From NCBI GenBank assembly GCA_933822405.4, contig CAKOGP040000680.1:1-49055 (forward strand): 49,055 bases of DNA, written 5' to 3'. The notes under the pieces are model-generated. The model did no database searches and was not told the origin of the DNA. It saw nothing but the letters and a program-made list of their open reading frames with translations. The position numbers and the translations under genes are program-made. The stretch is from Cylindrotheca closterium. Lineage: Eukaryota; Bacillariophyta; Bacillariophyceae; Bacillariales; Bacillariaceae. Numbering within the stretch: position 1 is the first letter of the stretch; every line of letters starts with the position of its first letter. Of the stretch, positions 37,466 through 46,313 are shown in pieces.

Positions 37466-38110
37466 TTATTTAGTTAAAATTTCACTTTTAAATAGCCAAA
37501 TTTTAATTCCTAAAACTCCGTAAATTGTATTAGCTTCAGTGGTTGCATAATCAATATCAGCACGTAATGTTTGTAATGGGACACGACCTTCACGAATCCA
37601 CTCACTACGAGCCATTTCTGCTCCATTCAATCGGCCTGAAACTTGAATTTTAATTCCATTGACATTTTGTTTTTGCGAACGTTGTAGGGCTTCACGCATA
37701 GCACGTTTAAACGCAACACGTTTTTCTAATTGTTCTGCAATTAATTCACCTAAAAGTTTTGCATCTAAATCAACATTTTCAATTTCAAAAATTTTAATTG
37801 TAACTTGACGATTTGATGGTAATAATTTTTTAACGTCAGTTAATACTTTTTTAAGCCCGCTTCCTAATTCTCCGACTAATATTCCTGGTTTTCCAGTTTT
37901 AATATTTAATTGAATTTGATCATTTAAACTATTTCGACAAATTTGAGTACTTGAAATATTATTTGCTTTTGAAATGGTACTAATATACGTTCGAATTTTA
38001 TCATCTTCTTCCAAAATATTTGCATACTGATTTAAATCTGCATACCAAGTTGATTTATGTTCTTGTATAACACCTAATCTAAATCCTAAAGGGTGTGTTT
38101 TTTGGCCCAT
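37466..38110 (-). CDS. rps3: 30S ribosomal protein S3
   Basis: A 214-residue S3 starting MGQKTHPLGFRLGVIQEHKS. The KH domain is mid-protein (IKTGKPGILVGELGSGLKKV), and the C-terminal domain ends TEANTIYGVLGIKIWLF. Complete. Confidence 0.97.
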   Translation of the reverse strand: MGQKTHPLGFRLGVIQEHKSTWYADLNQYANILEEDDKIRTYISTISKANNISSTQICRNSLNDQIQLNIKTGKPGILVGELGSGLKKVLTDVKKLLPSNRQVTIKIFEIENVDLDAKLLGELIAEQLEKRVAFKRAMREALQRSQKQNVNGIKIQVSGRLNGAEMARSEWIREGRVPLQTLRADIDYATTEANTIYGVLGIKIWLFKSEILTK

Positions 38111-38135
38111 CTAATTAATCCTTTTGCTTTAATTA

Positions 38136-38483
38136 TTAATTGCTTTCTTTCATAACAACCGTAATATGACAGGTTGGTTTCAAGATTTTATACGCGCGAC
38201 CTTGAGCGCGTGGTCGAATTCGTTTTAATTTTGGTCCTTCATTAGCAAAAATTTGATCAATGATTAATCTTTTTTTATCTAACCCATAATTATGTTTTGC
38301 ATTTGCTGCTCCTGAATGAATTAATTGCCAAATAGGCCCACCAGCATCATAAGGTAAGAATTCTAAAATCATTAACGCTTCTTGATATGATCGTCCTCGA
38401 ATTTGATCGATTACTCGTCGTATTTTATGAGGTGACATTCGAATATATTTCGCTACTGCTTTAACTGATTGCGAATTTGTCAT
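38136..38483 (-). CDS. rpl22: 50S ribosomal protein L22
   Basis: A 115-residue L22; [20 protein letters not shown] and the exit-tunnel hairpin region [20 protein letters not shown] are diagnostic. Complete. Confidence 0.97.
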   Translation of the reverse strand: MTNSQSVKAVAKYIRMSPHKIRRVIDQIRGRSYQEALMILEFLPYDAGGPIWQLIHSGAANAKHNYGLDKKRLIIDQIFANEGPKLKRIRPRAQGRAYKILKPTCHITVVMKESN

Positions 38484-38548
38484 AGGTAACTTTTTTTAAG
38501 ATTTACTTTTGATTAATAAAAATTAGTTTTTGGTGAATATTTCAGATT

Positions 38549-39037
38549 TTACCATAACGATTCTTGCTTTTTAATGGGAACTTTAGTTCGATATAAAAGT
38601 TTAATTGTTATATAACTAATTGATGTAGAATTTGCAGTATTTTGAGCTAAAAATTTATTTTTTGTTTTGGCTTCAGTAATATAAATTTCATGAATCCAGA
38701 TATCAAAAAAATTAATTGAAAGATTATTCTGTAAAGCAAGTACAGACGAATATACTATATTTAATAAACTATCCTGTTCTAGTAAATTTGACTTTAAGAG
38801 ATATAAAATATCATCAATCGCATAATATAAATATTTATTTTGAAAACTATTTAATAAAAGTTTTCCAACCATTGATAATTTTTTTTCATATCGTATTTGG
38901 AAAGTTTTTATAGTAATTTCATTTTGAGTTGGGTATAAAAATGGTTTTCCATCGCTTCGACTACTCAATTTCTGTTTTTTCGTCAATGACATTTCTTCAT
39001 TACATTTACAGCGATTTTCGTATAAAACTTGGTTCAT
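38549..39037 (-). CDS. ycf88: Conserved diatom plastid ORF, probably Ycf88
   Basis: A 162-residue protein of unknown function between rps19 and rpl22, on the operon strand. The start MNQVLYENRCKCNEEMSLTK is followed by a short Ser/Lys-rich stretch. A mixed alpha/beta body contains YYAIDDILYLLKSNLLEQDS and ITIKLLYRTKVPIKKQESLW. There are no catalytic motifs, signal peptide or membrane spans. I name it ycf88 from its position and size, recalling that diatoms carry a ycf of this size in the S10 cluster; the sequence itself was not compared. A TTG one codon upstream was ignored. Confidence 0.65.
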   Translation of the reverse strand: MNQVLYENRCKCNEEMSLTKKQKLSSRSDGKPFLYPTQNEITIKTFQIRYEKKLSMVGKLLLNSFQNKYLYYAIDDILYLLKSNLLEQDSLLNIVYSSVLALQNNLSINFFDIWIHEIYITEAKTKNKFLAQNTANSTSISYITIKLLYRTKVPIKKQESLW

Positions 39038-39051
39038 CAATTTAATTTATA

Positions 39052-39330
39052 TTAACGTTTTCCTTTTCTATCTGTTTTAACATGAGTTTTAAAATTTCGT
39101 GTTGATACAAATTCTCCCAATTTATGACCGACGAACTGATCAGAAATAAAAATAGGAACATGTTGCTTACCATTATAAACCGCAATTGTAAGCCCAACCA
39201 TACTTGGTAAAATTGTTGATGATCTCGACCAAGTGGTAATTATATCTTTTTTACTAGCTTGCTTCATTTTATCAATTTTTTTTAATAAATGATAAGCAAC
39301 AAACGGACTTTTCTTTAATGATCTTGTCAT
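39052..39330 (-). CDS. rps19: 30S ribosomal protein S19
   Basis: A 92-residue S19, [20 protein letters not shown] with [20 protein letters not shown] and [20 protein letters not shown]. Complete. Confidence 0.98.
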   Translation of the reverse strand: MTRSLKKSPFVAYHLLKKIDKMKQASKKDIITTWSRSSTILPSMVGLTIAVYNGKQHVPIFISDQFVGHKLGEFVSTRNFKTHVKTDRKGKR

Positions 39331-39368
39331 TTTCTAAAATATTTTGGTGAATCTGATTAAATAATTAG

Positions 39369-40196
39369 TTAGTTACGTCGGCGAAGAATATAAGCATCGC
39401 TTAATCTTTTACGTTTTCGTGTTTTCATACCTAGAGCAGGTTTTCCCCAAGGGGTTAATGGACGAGTGCGACCAATCGGTGCTCTACCTTCACCACCCCC
39501 ATGTGGGTGATCACATGGATTCATGACTGAACCTCTTACGGTTGGACGTTTTCCTAACCAACGAGTTCTACCAGCTTTTCCACTTTGGACTAAAAAAGCA
39601 TCATTATTACTTAGTTCACCAATTGTTGCTAAACATTCTTGTCGAATTAACCGTATTTCTTTTGATGGTAAGCGTAAAGTAACGTAATTTCCTTCTTTAG
39701 CTAAAATTTTTGCTGATGTTCCCGCTGCTCGTACAAGTTGTCCTCCTTTATTTGGGATAAGTTCAATATTATGAATCGAACTTCCTAATGGAATCTCAGC
39801 TAATGGTACGGTATTTCCAATTGTTAAGGGCGAATTAGAGCCTGCTAAAATAATATTACCAACATTTAAATTTTTTGGATGTAAAATATAACGTTTTTCA
39901 CCATCTTTGTAATGAATTAATGCAATTCGTGCGTTACGATTTGGATCATATTGAATTGAGGCAACAACTCCTTCGACTCCATATTTGTTTCGTTTAAAAT
40001 CGATTATTCTATAACGTCTTTTATGACCACCACCTCTGTGCCGAATAGTAATAATTCCACGATTATTGCGTCCTTTATTTCTATGATTTTTTTTAATTAA
40101 ACTTTTTTCTGGTTTTGACTTCGTGATTTCATTAAAACCTGAAAGTGCTCGATTTCGTGTACCTGGTGTATATGATTTATAAAGACGGATACTCAT
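39369..40196 (-). CDS. rpl2: 50S ribosomal protein L2
   Basis: A 275-residue L2 with [20 protein letters not shown] near the start and the peptidyl-transferase region [20 protein letters not shown], which includes the essential histidine. Complete and intron-free. Confidence 0.98.
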   Translation of the reverse strand: MSIRLYKSYTPGTRNRALSGFNEITKSKPEKSLIKKNHRNKGRNNRGIITIRHRGGGHKRRYRIIDFKRNKYGVEGVVASIQYDPNRNARIALIHYKDGEKRYILHPKNLNVGNIILAGSNSPLTIGNTVPLAEIPLGSSIHNIELIPNKGGQLVRAAGTSAKILAKEGNYVTLRLPSKEIRLIRQECLATIGELSNNDAFLVQSGKAGRTRWLGKRPTVRGSVMNPCDHPHGGGEGRAPIGRTRPLTPWGKPALGMKTRKRKRLSDAYILRRRN

Positions 40197-40214
40197 AAAT
40201 AGTATTGTTTTTTA

Positions 40215-40523
40215 TTAATTTTCAGTAAATAAGTTTATTACGTCACCTTCTGCTAAACGTACAATTGCTTTTTTATATTGTGGTTTCCATCCAATATATT
40301 TTCCAACTCGTTTTTGTTTACGAGGAAGATGACAAGTATTAATTTGAATAACCTTTACATTAAATAAATATTCAATTGTTGCTTTAATTACAGGTTTATT
40401 TGAAGATCGGTCTACAATAAAACTATATTGATTGTTTTCTAAAAGTCTTGTAGCTTTATCAGTAATAATTGGATATTTAATTATTTGTGAGTTATTAGTA
40501 TGAAAATCTGAAGAATTAATCAC
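40215..40523 (-). CDS. rpl23: 50S ribosomal protein L23 (GTG start)
   Basis: A 102-residue L23 with [20 protein letters not shown] and [20 protein letters not shown]. No ATG exists in a suitable place; GTG at 40521-40523 is the likely start. It overlaps the last codons and stop of rpl4 by 8 bases, which suggests coupled translation. Confidence 0.92.
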   Translation of the reverse strand: MINSSDFHTNNSQIIKYPIITDKATRLLENNQYSFIVDRSSNKPVIKATIEYLFNVKVIQINTCHLPRKQKRVGKYIGWKPQYKKAIVRLAEGDVINLFTEN

Positions 40524-41163
40524 AATAAATCTCCTTTATATCATTTATTGCTAATGGTGTTAGTATAATTTGTTTTGCTTTTAATAAACTAAATGTATTT
40601 AAATTGGATGCTAAAATTAATTCTACATTTTTAATATTCCGTGTTGCTAATTTTAACGAAACAGTTTTGTTTGAAACAACAATTAAAATTTTTTGATCTA
40701 GACTAATTTGACAGTTGTTACAAATTCTTAAAAAATTTTTTGTTTTTGTTTCGAGTAAGTTATTTTCTAAATCTTTAATAATTAAAATATTTTTTTTCTT
40801 ATTGTATAATAATGTTTGTAAAGCTAATCGACGTTCTTTTTTATTTAATTTCAATGAAATTGTTTTTGTTTTTGGGCCAAAAATTACACCACCACCTTTC
40901 CATAAAGGCGAACGATTTGAACCAGCTCGAGCTCGGCCAGTACCTTTTTGTTGCCAAGGTTTTCGACCACCTCCACGTACTTCACTACGTGTTTTTGTTC
41001 CGACAGTTCTTTGACGTTTTGCTGTTGAATGTCGTACAAAATCTTTATGAATAAGATAATTACCAGATTCATCTAGAATATTAAGTTTTAGTTCTTGTTC
41101 AGAACTTAATTGCTTCCCTGTTACATCGACTTGGGTATATTTTATAAATTTTTGAACGGTCAT
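40516..41163 (-). CDS. rpl4: 50S ribosomal protein L4
   Basis: A 215-residue L4; the extended loop [20 protein letters not shown] and [20 protein letters not shown] is diagnostic. Its stop overlaps the rpl23 start. Confidence 0.97.
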   Translation of the reverse strand: MTVQKFIKYTQVDVTGKQLSSEQELKLNILDESGNYLIHKDFVRHSTAKRQRTVGTKTRSEVRGGGRKPWQQKGTGRARAGSNRSPLWKGGGVIFGPKTKTISLKLNKKERRLALQTLLYNKKKNILIIKDLENNLLETKTKNFLRICNNCQISLDQKILIVVSNKTVSLKLATRNIKNVELILASNLNTFSLLKAKQIILTPLAINDIKEIYCD

Positions 41164-41203
41164 ACTTGATTTTAATAATATTTAGTTTTTTAATTTAATC
41201 TAT

Positions 41204-41827
41204 TTATTTAGATGAAACAATACTTAATAAATTTCCTGGTTTTCCTGGGACTGACCCTTTTACAACTAAAATATTTTCTTGTAGATTAAATTGAATCACT
41301 TTAAGCTTTTTAACAGTTGTAATTTTATTTCCTAATTGTCCTGCCATTTTTTTACCCGGTAAAACGCGACCAGGTGTTGTTCCCATACCAATTGAACCTG
41401 GCGCACGATGATTTTTTGATCCATGTGTCATTGGCCCACGAGTAAAATTATGGCGTTTTTGTAATCCTGCAAATCCTTTACCAATTGTTTTCCCTTGAAT
41501 ATTTACAAGTTGTCCCGGTGAAAGCTCATCAACAGTTAAAACTTGTCCAATTTCAAAATCATGGTTCTTTGCAACTCGAAATTCTTTTAAATATTTTAAT
41601 GGTTGAATATTAGATTTTTGTAAATGTCCTAATTGTGGTTGATTTAACGATTTATTCAAAACATTCTTATAACCTACTTGTATTCCGTCATAACCATCTC
41701 TTGCCATTGTTTTAATTTGTGTTATTACGCAAGGTCCAACTTTTAAAATTGTAACAGGAATAATATTACCAGATTCATCAAAAATTTGCGTCATGCCAAT
41801 TTTATTCCCTAATAAACCTACACCCAT
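41204..41827 (-). CDS. rpl3: 50S ribosomal protein L3
   Basis: A 207-residue L3, [20 protein letters not shown] with the central loop [20 protein letters not shown]. It is the first gene of the 15.6-kb ribosomal run and has a TTGGAGGA-type ribosome binding site. It is divergent from dnaK across a 247-base spacer. Confidence 0.98.
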   Translation of the reverse strand: MGVGLLGNKIGMTQIFDESGNIIPVTILKVGPCVITQIKTMARDGYDGIQVGYKNVLNKSLNQPQLGHLQKSNIQPLKYLKEFRVAKNHDFEIGQVLTVDELSPGQLVNIQGKTIGKGFAGLQKRHNFTRGPMTHGSKNHRAPGSIGMGTTPGRVLPGKKMAGQLGNKITTVKKLKVIQFNLQENILVVKGSVPGKPGNLLSIVSSK

Positions 41828-42074
41828 AATAGTCCTCCAAATATTTTCTTTTGAAAATCGACACCATCTTTAATAATCTTTAAGATTTTATAAACTAATT
41901 ATTAAATTAGTAAATTAAATAAACATCTTAAAGAAATTGAAAAAGTTTGTCTAGATAAGTAATATTAACACTGTTATTGCACAATTACGAATATATACGT
42001 TAATTAGGTGAAATAAATTATTGTAAAGTATTTTATAATTTAAGTTAATAAAAAATATAATAATTTAATAAAAA
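41828..42074. promoter_or_regulatory. Divergent promoter region of rpl3 and dnaK
   Basis: 247 bases of AT-rich spacer that must hold the promoters of the ribosomal super-operon (minus) and dnaK (plus). TATAAT occurs at 42034-42039 on the dnaK side, but a matching -35 box is not obvious. I see no heat-shock-type inverted repeat. Confidence 0.4.
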
Positions 42075-43916
42075 ATGGCAAAAGTTGTAGGAATTGATTT
42101 AGGAACGACAAACTCTGTAGTAGCAGCAATTGAAGGTGGTCAACCAAGTGTTATTATAAACGCTGAAGGTTTACGCACAACACCTTCAATTGTTGCTTAT
42201 ACAAAAAAACAAGAATTACTAGTTGGTCAAATTGCAAAACGTCAAGCTGTTATTAATCCAGAAAATACATTTTTTTCTGTTAAACGGTTTATTGGTTCCA
42301 AAGAAACTGAAATAAAATTAGAAGCAAAACAATTACCATATAAAATCACAAAAGATTCAAATGAAAATATTAAAATTAAATGTCCGGCTTTAACGAAAGA
42401 TTTTAGTCCTGAAGAAATTTCTGCTCAAGTATTACGAAAATTAATCAATGATGCAACAAGTTATTTAAGTCAAGAAGTAACCCAAGCTGTTATTACAGTT
42501 CCTGCTTATTTTAATGATTCTCAACGTCAGGCAACAATGGACGCTGGAAAGATTGCCGGAATCGAAGTGTTACGAATTATTAATGAACCTACCGCAGCTT
42601 CATTGGCTTATGGATTAGATAAAAAACAAAATGAAACAATTTTAGTTTTTGATCTAGGTGGAGGTACCTTTGATGTTTCAATTTTGGAAGTTGGCGATGG
42701 AATTTTTGAAGTTTTAGCAACAGCAGGAGATACAAATTTAGGTGGTGATGATTTTGATAAAGTTTTAGTCAATTGGTTAATGGCTGATTTTAAAGAACAA
42801 GAAGGAATTGATCTAGTTAATGACATACAAGCATTACAAAGGTTAACTGAAGCTGCTGAAAAAGCCAAAATGGAATTATCCACTGTTGAAAAGACTAATA
42901 TTTCATTACCATTTATTACTGCAGATGCAACTGGTCCAAAACACATTGATAAAGAATTGACCCGTGAAGTTTTTGAAACTTTATGTAGCGATTTAATTGC
43001 ACGTTGTCGAATTCCAGTTGAAAAAGCTTTAAACGATGCTCGACTTGATAAAACAGATATTAACGAAATTGTATTAGTTGGCGGTTCAACTCGTATCCCT
43101 GCAATTCAAGAATTAGTCGAATCATTAACTAATAAAAAACCTAATCAATCAGTAAATCCAGATGAAGTTGTAGCTATTGGTGCTGCAATTCAAGCAGGTA
43201 TCTTAGCTGGTGAAATTAAAGATGTTTTATTATTAGATGTTACACCATTATCATTAGGAGTTGAAACATTAGGAGGTGTTATGACAAAGATTATTGCGCG
43301 AAATACAACAATCCCAGTAAAAAAATCTGAAATGTTTTCTACGGCCGTCGATAATCAGACGAATGTTGAAATTCATATTTTGCAAGGTGAACGTGAATTA
43401 GTTGCTGGTAATAAAAGTCTTGGAAATTTTAGACTTGATGGTATTCCAGCGGCTGAACGTGGGGTTCCACAAATTGAAGTAACCTTTGATATTGATGTAG
43501 ATGGAATCTTATCAGTAAAAGCGAAAGAGAAAGAAACTGGGATTGAACAATCAGTTACTATTCAAGGAGCTTCAAATTTAAATGAAAATGAAGTTGAGAC
43601 AATGTTAGAAGATGCGGAAAAGTTTGCAAGCCTAGATAAAGAAAAACGTGAAACTATTGATTTAATAAACCAAGCTGAAACTTTATGTTTAGAGGCTGAG
43701 AAAGAAATAAGTTTATTAAAAGATACTAGTTTAACAGATAATAAAGAACGCATTACAAAATTGGTTATAGAAATTCGCGATGCAATTCAAACTGAGAATT
43801 TGACTTCATTAAAATCGTCAGTTGAAAGTTTAAAGGAAGCAATGCGTGAAATCGTTACCGCAAAAGTTGATAATGAGTCTAATTCAAATTCAGTAAATGA
43901 TTTAAATGATTTATAA
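42075..43916 (+). CDS. dnaK: Chaperone DnaK (Hsp70)
   Basis: A 613-residue stromal Hsp70. The ATPase domain begins [20 protein letters not shown] and has [20 protein letters not shown] (phosphate 2) and [17 protein letters not shown] (near residue 333). The linker [12 protein letters not shown] (about 382-393) leads into the substrate-binding domain, and the acidic helical lid ends [12 protein letters not shown]. No DnaJ or GrpE gene is nearby. Confidence 0.98.
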   Translation: MAKVVGIDLGTTNSVVAAIEGGQPSVIINAEGLRTTPSIVAYTKKQELLVGQIAKRQAVINPENTFFSVKRFIGSKETEIKLEAKQLPYKITKDSNENIKIKCPALTKDFSPEEISAQVLRKLINDATSYLSQEVTQAVITVPAYFNDSQRQATMDAGKIAGIEVLRIINEPTAASLAYGLDKKQNETILVFDLGGGTFDVSILEVGDGIFEVLATAGDTNLGGDDFDKVLVNWLMADFKEQEGIDLVNDIQALQRLTEAAEKAKMELSTVEKTNISLPFITADATGPKHIDKELTREVFETLCSDLIARCRIPVEKALNDARLDKTDINEIVLVGGSTRIPAIQELVESLTNKKPNQSVNPDEVVAIGAAIQAGILAGEIKDVLLLDVTPLSLGVETLGGVMTKIIARNTTIPVKKSEMFSTAVDNQTNVEIHILQGERELVAGNKSLGNFRLDGIPAAERGVPQIEVTFDIDVDGILSVKAKEKETGIEQSVTIQGASNLNENEVETMLEDAEKFASLDKEKRETIDLINQAETLCLEAEKEISLLKDTSLTDNKERITKLVIEIRDAIQTENLTSLKSSVESLKEAMREIVTAKVDNESNSNSVNDLNDL

Positions 43917-44015
43917 GTTCTAACGAACTAGAATGAAAATTTAAAAAATCACCTAAACTTATAAGTTTGACGCTTTAGTTTGAGCCCCAAATTACTTAGA
44001 GAAAAACTCAGTCTT

Positions 44016-44082
44016 TTCACTTTAAAATAGGTTACATTTTGATCTATTATATGGATCAAAATGTAACCTATTTTAAAGTGAA
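44016..44082. terminator. Perfect 29-bp hairpin downstream of dnaK
   Basis: Arms 44016-44044 and 44054-44082 are perfect complements; the left arm begins TTCACTTTAAAATAGG and ends TTTTGATC. The loop is the 9 bases TATTATATG. It lies 100 bases after the dnaK stop and 24 bases before a degenerate ORF with a good ribosome binding site. There is no trailing T run on the plus strand. Confidence 0.75.
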
Positions 44083-44105
44083 TCGTTAAATATAGGAGTT
44101 TTAAA

Positions 44106-44761
44106 ATGGATATGGCTCCGCAAATCTTAGTAAAGCTTACAGAAATTATTTCCGAATAAAATAAAAATCCGGTTATAATTGAAAAAAATTCGTTGCAACA
44201 AAGTCTTGTCGAAGATAAAGCTCGGCTTTATACCATTCAGCTTAGCAGTAACGATTTAATTATTGGTAAACCCAAAAATTCTCAAATTTTAGAAGCACAA
44301 CAACAAATTTTTGAGCAATTGTATTAAATGGAATAACAGAAAAAACTGTATAACCAATTAGTTATTTAGTTATTGAAAAACCTTTAACAAATTCAAAATT
44401 TGCAATTTTAAAGGAAAATCTAGATGGGTTAGTATAACTAAAAAGTGGAAATCTAAATCCTTTAATAAAAATCTTGTTTAGAATTTTGTTAATTTGGACA
44501 ATAAATAACTATTTTACGGCAGCTAAAAAATTTATGACTAGTCAAACTAACCCAGGTTTTGGACATTCAGGTATCGTACCACGAATCACCTCAAAGCTCC
44601 AAGAGAATTTGATTCACGAAAATAATCCAGGCCAAGGAGCTTGTAAAAAATCATCAAGTTAGTCTAAAATAATGAAATTTAATGATAAATATAAGGCTGA
44701 GATAGGGGATAATTCAATTAAATCACATATTACTCAAACACGCTCATCAGTGGGGGATTAA
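44106..44761 (+). pseudogene. Degenerate unidentified ORF between dnaK and rps6
   Basis: An AGGAG site precedes the ATG at 44106. The frame reads MDMAPQILVKLTEIISE then TAA (44157), and continues past it as NKNPVIIEKNSLQQSLVEDK to a stop near 44325. Coherent coding-like sequence continues in another frame (ISYLVIEKPLTNSKFAILKE) with further stops, then FMTSQTNPGFGHSGIVPRIT, to TAG at 44660-44662, and perhaps to 44761. Several in-frame TAA codons and at least one frameshift show decay of a once real gene of up to about 215 residues. I cannot identify it; it has no visible link to the rep insert. Confidence 0.55.
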
Positions 44762-45172
44762 CAATATTAACAAACTCAAGATATTAGTTCAATTAACCTT
44801 ATTTATTTCTATGAAAATGTTAATTGTAAATCTTTATTTTAACAAAAGTAAATACCATATTTAAATAATGAATTTCAATAAAAAGCGTTAAATTAATAGG
44901 CTTTATTTTTATTAGCATAAGAGCGAATTATTATATTATAAGTAATAAATTCAAGCCATAAATAATACATGTAAAAGCGATTTATTCGATGGACACTTTT
45001 TACGTCTATTCTTATAAAATTTGCAATTGACTTTATACAGTTTTAAATAAGTAGAATAGTTAGGAGCTATTTTTAATAAAAATTTTTAATTTAAAATAAA
45101 TATAGTTGACAAAATTACTTAATCAGCTTTATATTAAGATAATAAAATCTAAATAATTCATTTTGTTAGTTT
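44762..45172. other. Spacer before rps6
   Basis: 411 bases of very AT-rich sequence. I see nothing apart from a candidate promoter at 45106-45135. Confidence 0.5.
45106..45135 (+). promoter_or_regulatory. Candidate promoter of rps6
   Basis: A perfect TTGACA (45106-45111) is followed after 18 bases by TATATT (45130-45135), about 38 bases before the rps6 ATG. Confidence 0.55.
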
Positions 45173-45469
45173 ATGTCATCGTTACGAAAATATGAAATCA
45201 TGATTCTTTTAACAGAAGAATTTAATGATAATGAATTAAAAACCTGGGTTTTTAATTATGCTAAAAATTTGCGAAAGTTTAATGTTTGTGATATTTCAGT
45301 GATTTCTCGTGGAAAGCATAATTTAGCTTATTCCATTAATAAGCGTGTTAAAGGAAATTACATCCAATTAAACTTTTCAAGTATCCCTAAATATCTTTCT
45401 AACTTTTCAAATATTTTAAAACTTGATTCACATGTTTTACGATTTCTAATTTTTAATAAACAAAAGTAA
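45173..45469 (+). CDS. rps6: 30S ribosomal protein S6
   Basis: A 98-residue S6, MSSLRKYEIMILLTEEFNDN with DISVISRGKHNLAYSINKRV and LKLDSHVLRFLIFNKQK, the full ferredoxin-like fold. It is an intact housekeeping gene flanked on both sides by decayed or foreign sequence. Confidence 0.9.
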   Translation: MSSLRKYEIMILLTEEFNDNELKTWVFNYAKNLRKFNVCDISVISRGKHNLAYSINKRVKGNYIQLNFSSIPKYLSNFSNILKLDSHVLRFLIFNKQK

Positions 45470-45507
45470 ACTTAAAATCTTTGTTTGATTATAGGCCTTC
45501 TTTTTAA

Positions 45508-45778
45508 GTTATTTTAATCGTACCTAGAGTTTCGAAAAAACAATTGCTTGAAATTTTTAAGAACGAATTTGCTAATATAAATGGTTTAACGCTTAGTAAA
45601 AATTTCGATAAAAACTCGGCTATGAAATATGTTTCTAAAAAGGATACACGCGTGAAAAGACCTTATTTATGTGGGTAAGAAAGAAAAATTCAGTGAAGAA
45701 TACGCATCAGTGACTTTGCGACCTTGGCAAAAAGAACTTTATGAGTTTATTTTGGTAAACTCTTACCTAGTAGTATAA
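45508..45778 (+). pseudogene. Type A rep scrap (HUH motif III region)
   Basis: From 45508 the frame reads RVSKKQLLEIFKNEFANING and LTLSKNFDKNSAMKYVSKKD to TAA at 45676. One base on, the frame continues KKEKFSEEYASVTLRPWQKE to the stop at 45776-45778. It matches the type A rep at 20450-20650 position by position: motif III YVSKKDTR against YVTKKEGR, and CGKKEKF against GGKKDMF. It also keeps the LRPWQ segment that the 20.4 kb copy has lost. It lacks motifs I and II and the helicase. It lies on the strand opposite to all other rep copies. Confidence 0.8.
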
Positions 45779-45780
45779 TT

Positions 45781-45815
45781 AAAAATTACATAGAAAAATT
45801 AGTTATGTAATTTTT
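45781..45815 (-). terminator. AAAAATTACATA/TATGTAATTTTT hairpin
   Basis: A perfect 12-bp stem (45781-45792, 45804-45815) with an 11-base loop. It is nearly identical to the hairpin at the type B rep stop at 24329-24357. Confidence 0.7.
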
Positions 45816-45935
45816 AATGTGAAGTCCATTAGGGAATCTTGATCAATACTTTCTATAAATTGCATTGCTTGGATTTTAATATAATTAGGAGAATTGTACA
45901 TATTTGTTATCAAATCTTTTATATATTATATCTAA
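45804..45935 (-). pseudogene. Type B rep scrap (C-terminal tail)
   Basis: About 130 bases homologous to the 3' ends of the type B reps (24348-24470 and 21795-21885), including GCAATGCAATTTATAGAAAG on the minus strand. It covers only the last 40 or so codons and the terminator. It joins the type A scrap tail to tail, with 2 bases between them. Confidence 0.8.
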
Positions 45936-45940
45936 TTAAT

Positions 45941-46026
45941 TGGGAACGGAGGGACTTGAACCCTCACGCCTATCACTAGGCAATGGATTTTAAGTCCATC
46001 GTGTCTACCAATTTCACCACATTCCC
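45941..46026 (-). tRNA. trnL(uaa): tRNA-Leu (UAA)
   Basis: An 86-nt class II tRNA on the minus strand with acceptor GGGAATG/CGTTCCC, anticodon loop CTTAAAA (UAA) and a long variable arm. No group I intron interrupts the anticodon, unlike in cyanobacteria and plants. Confidence 0.95.
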
Positions 46027-46097
46027 AACTTTAAAGATTGTATCATTATTTTAAATAAAAATCAAACTAAACACAATACTATAGTTTAAACCAAATA

Positions 46098-46168
46098 AGG
46101 CGGCACCCAGATTCGAACTGGGGATAGAGGATTTGCAATCCACTGCCTTACCACTTGGCCATACCACC
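46098..46168 (-). tRNA. trnC(gca): tRNA-Cys (GCA)
   Basis: A 71-nt tRNA on the minus strand with acceptor GGTGGTA/TGCCGCC (two G-T pairs), anticodon loop TTGCAAA (GCA) and T-loop TTCGAAT. Confidence 0.94.
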
Positions 46169-46313
46169 ATCATTATTTTTTCATTATAATGTATTTTTAA
46201 ATAAATTGGCTAGACTGTTCAGAGAAATTTTTTGATCACAACTTTACATAATAATGATATATAATATACATAAAGTGAATAGAATTTAAAAAAAATAATT
46301 AAAGTAAATTTAT

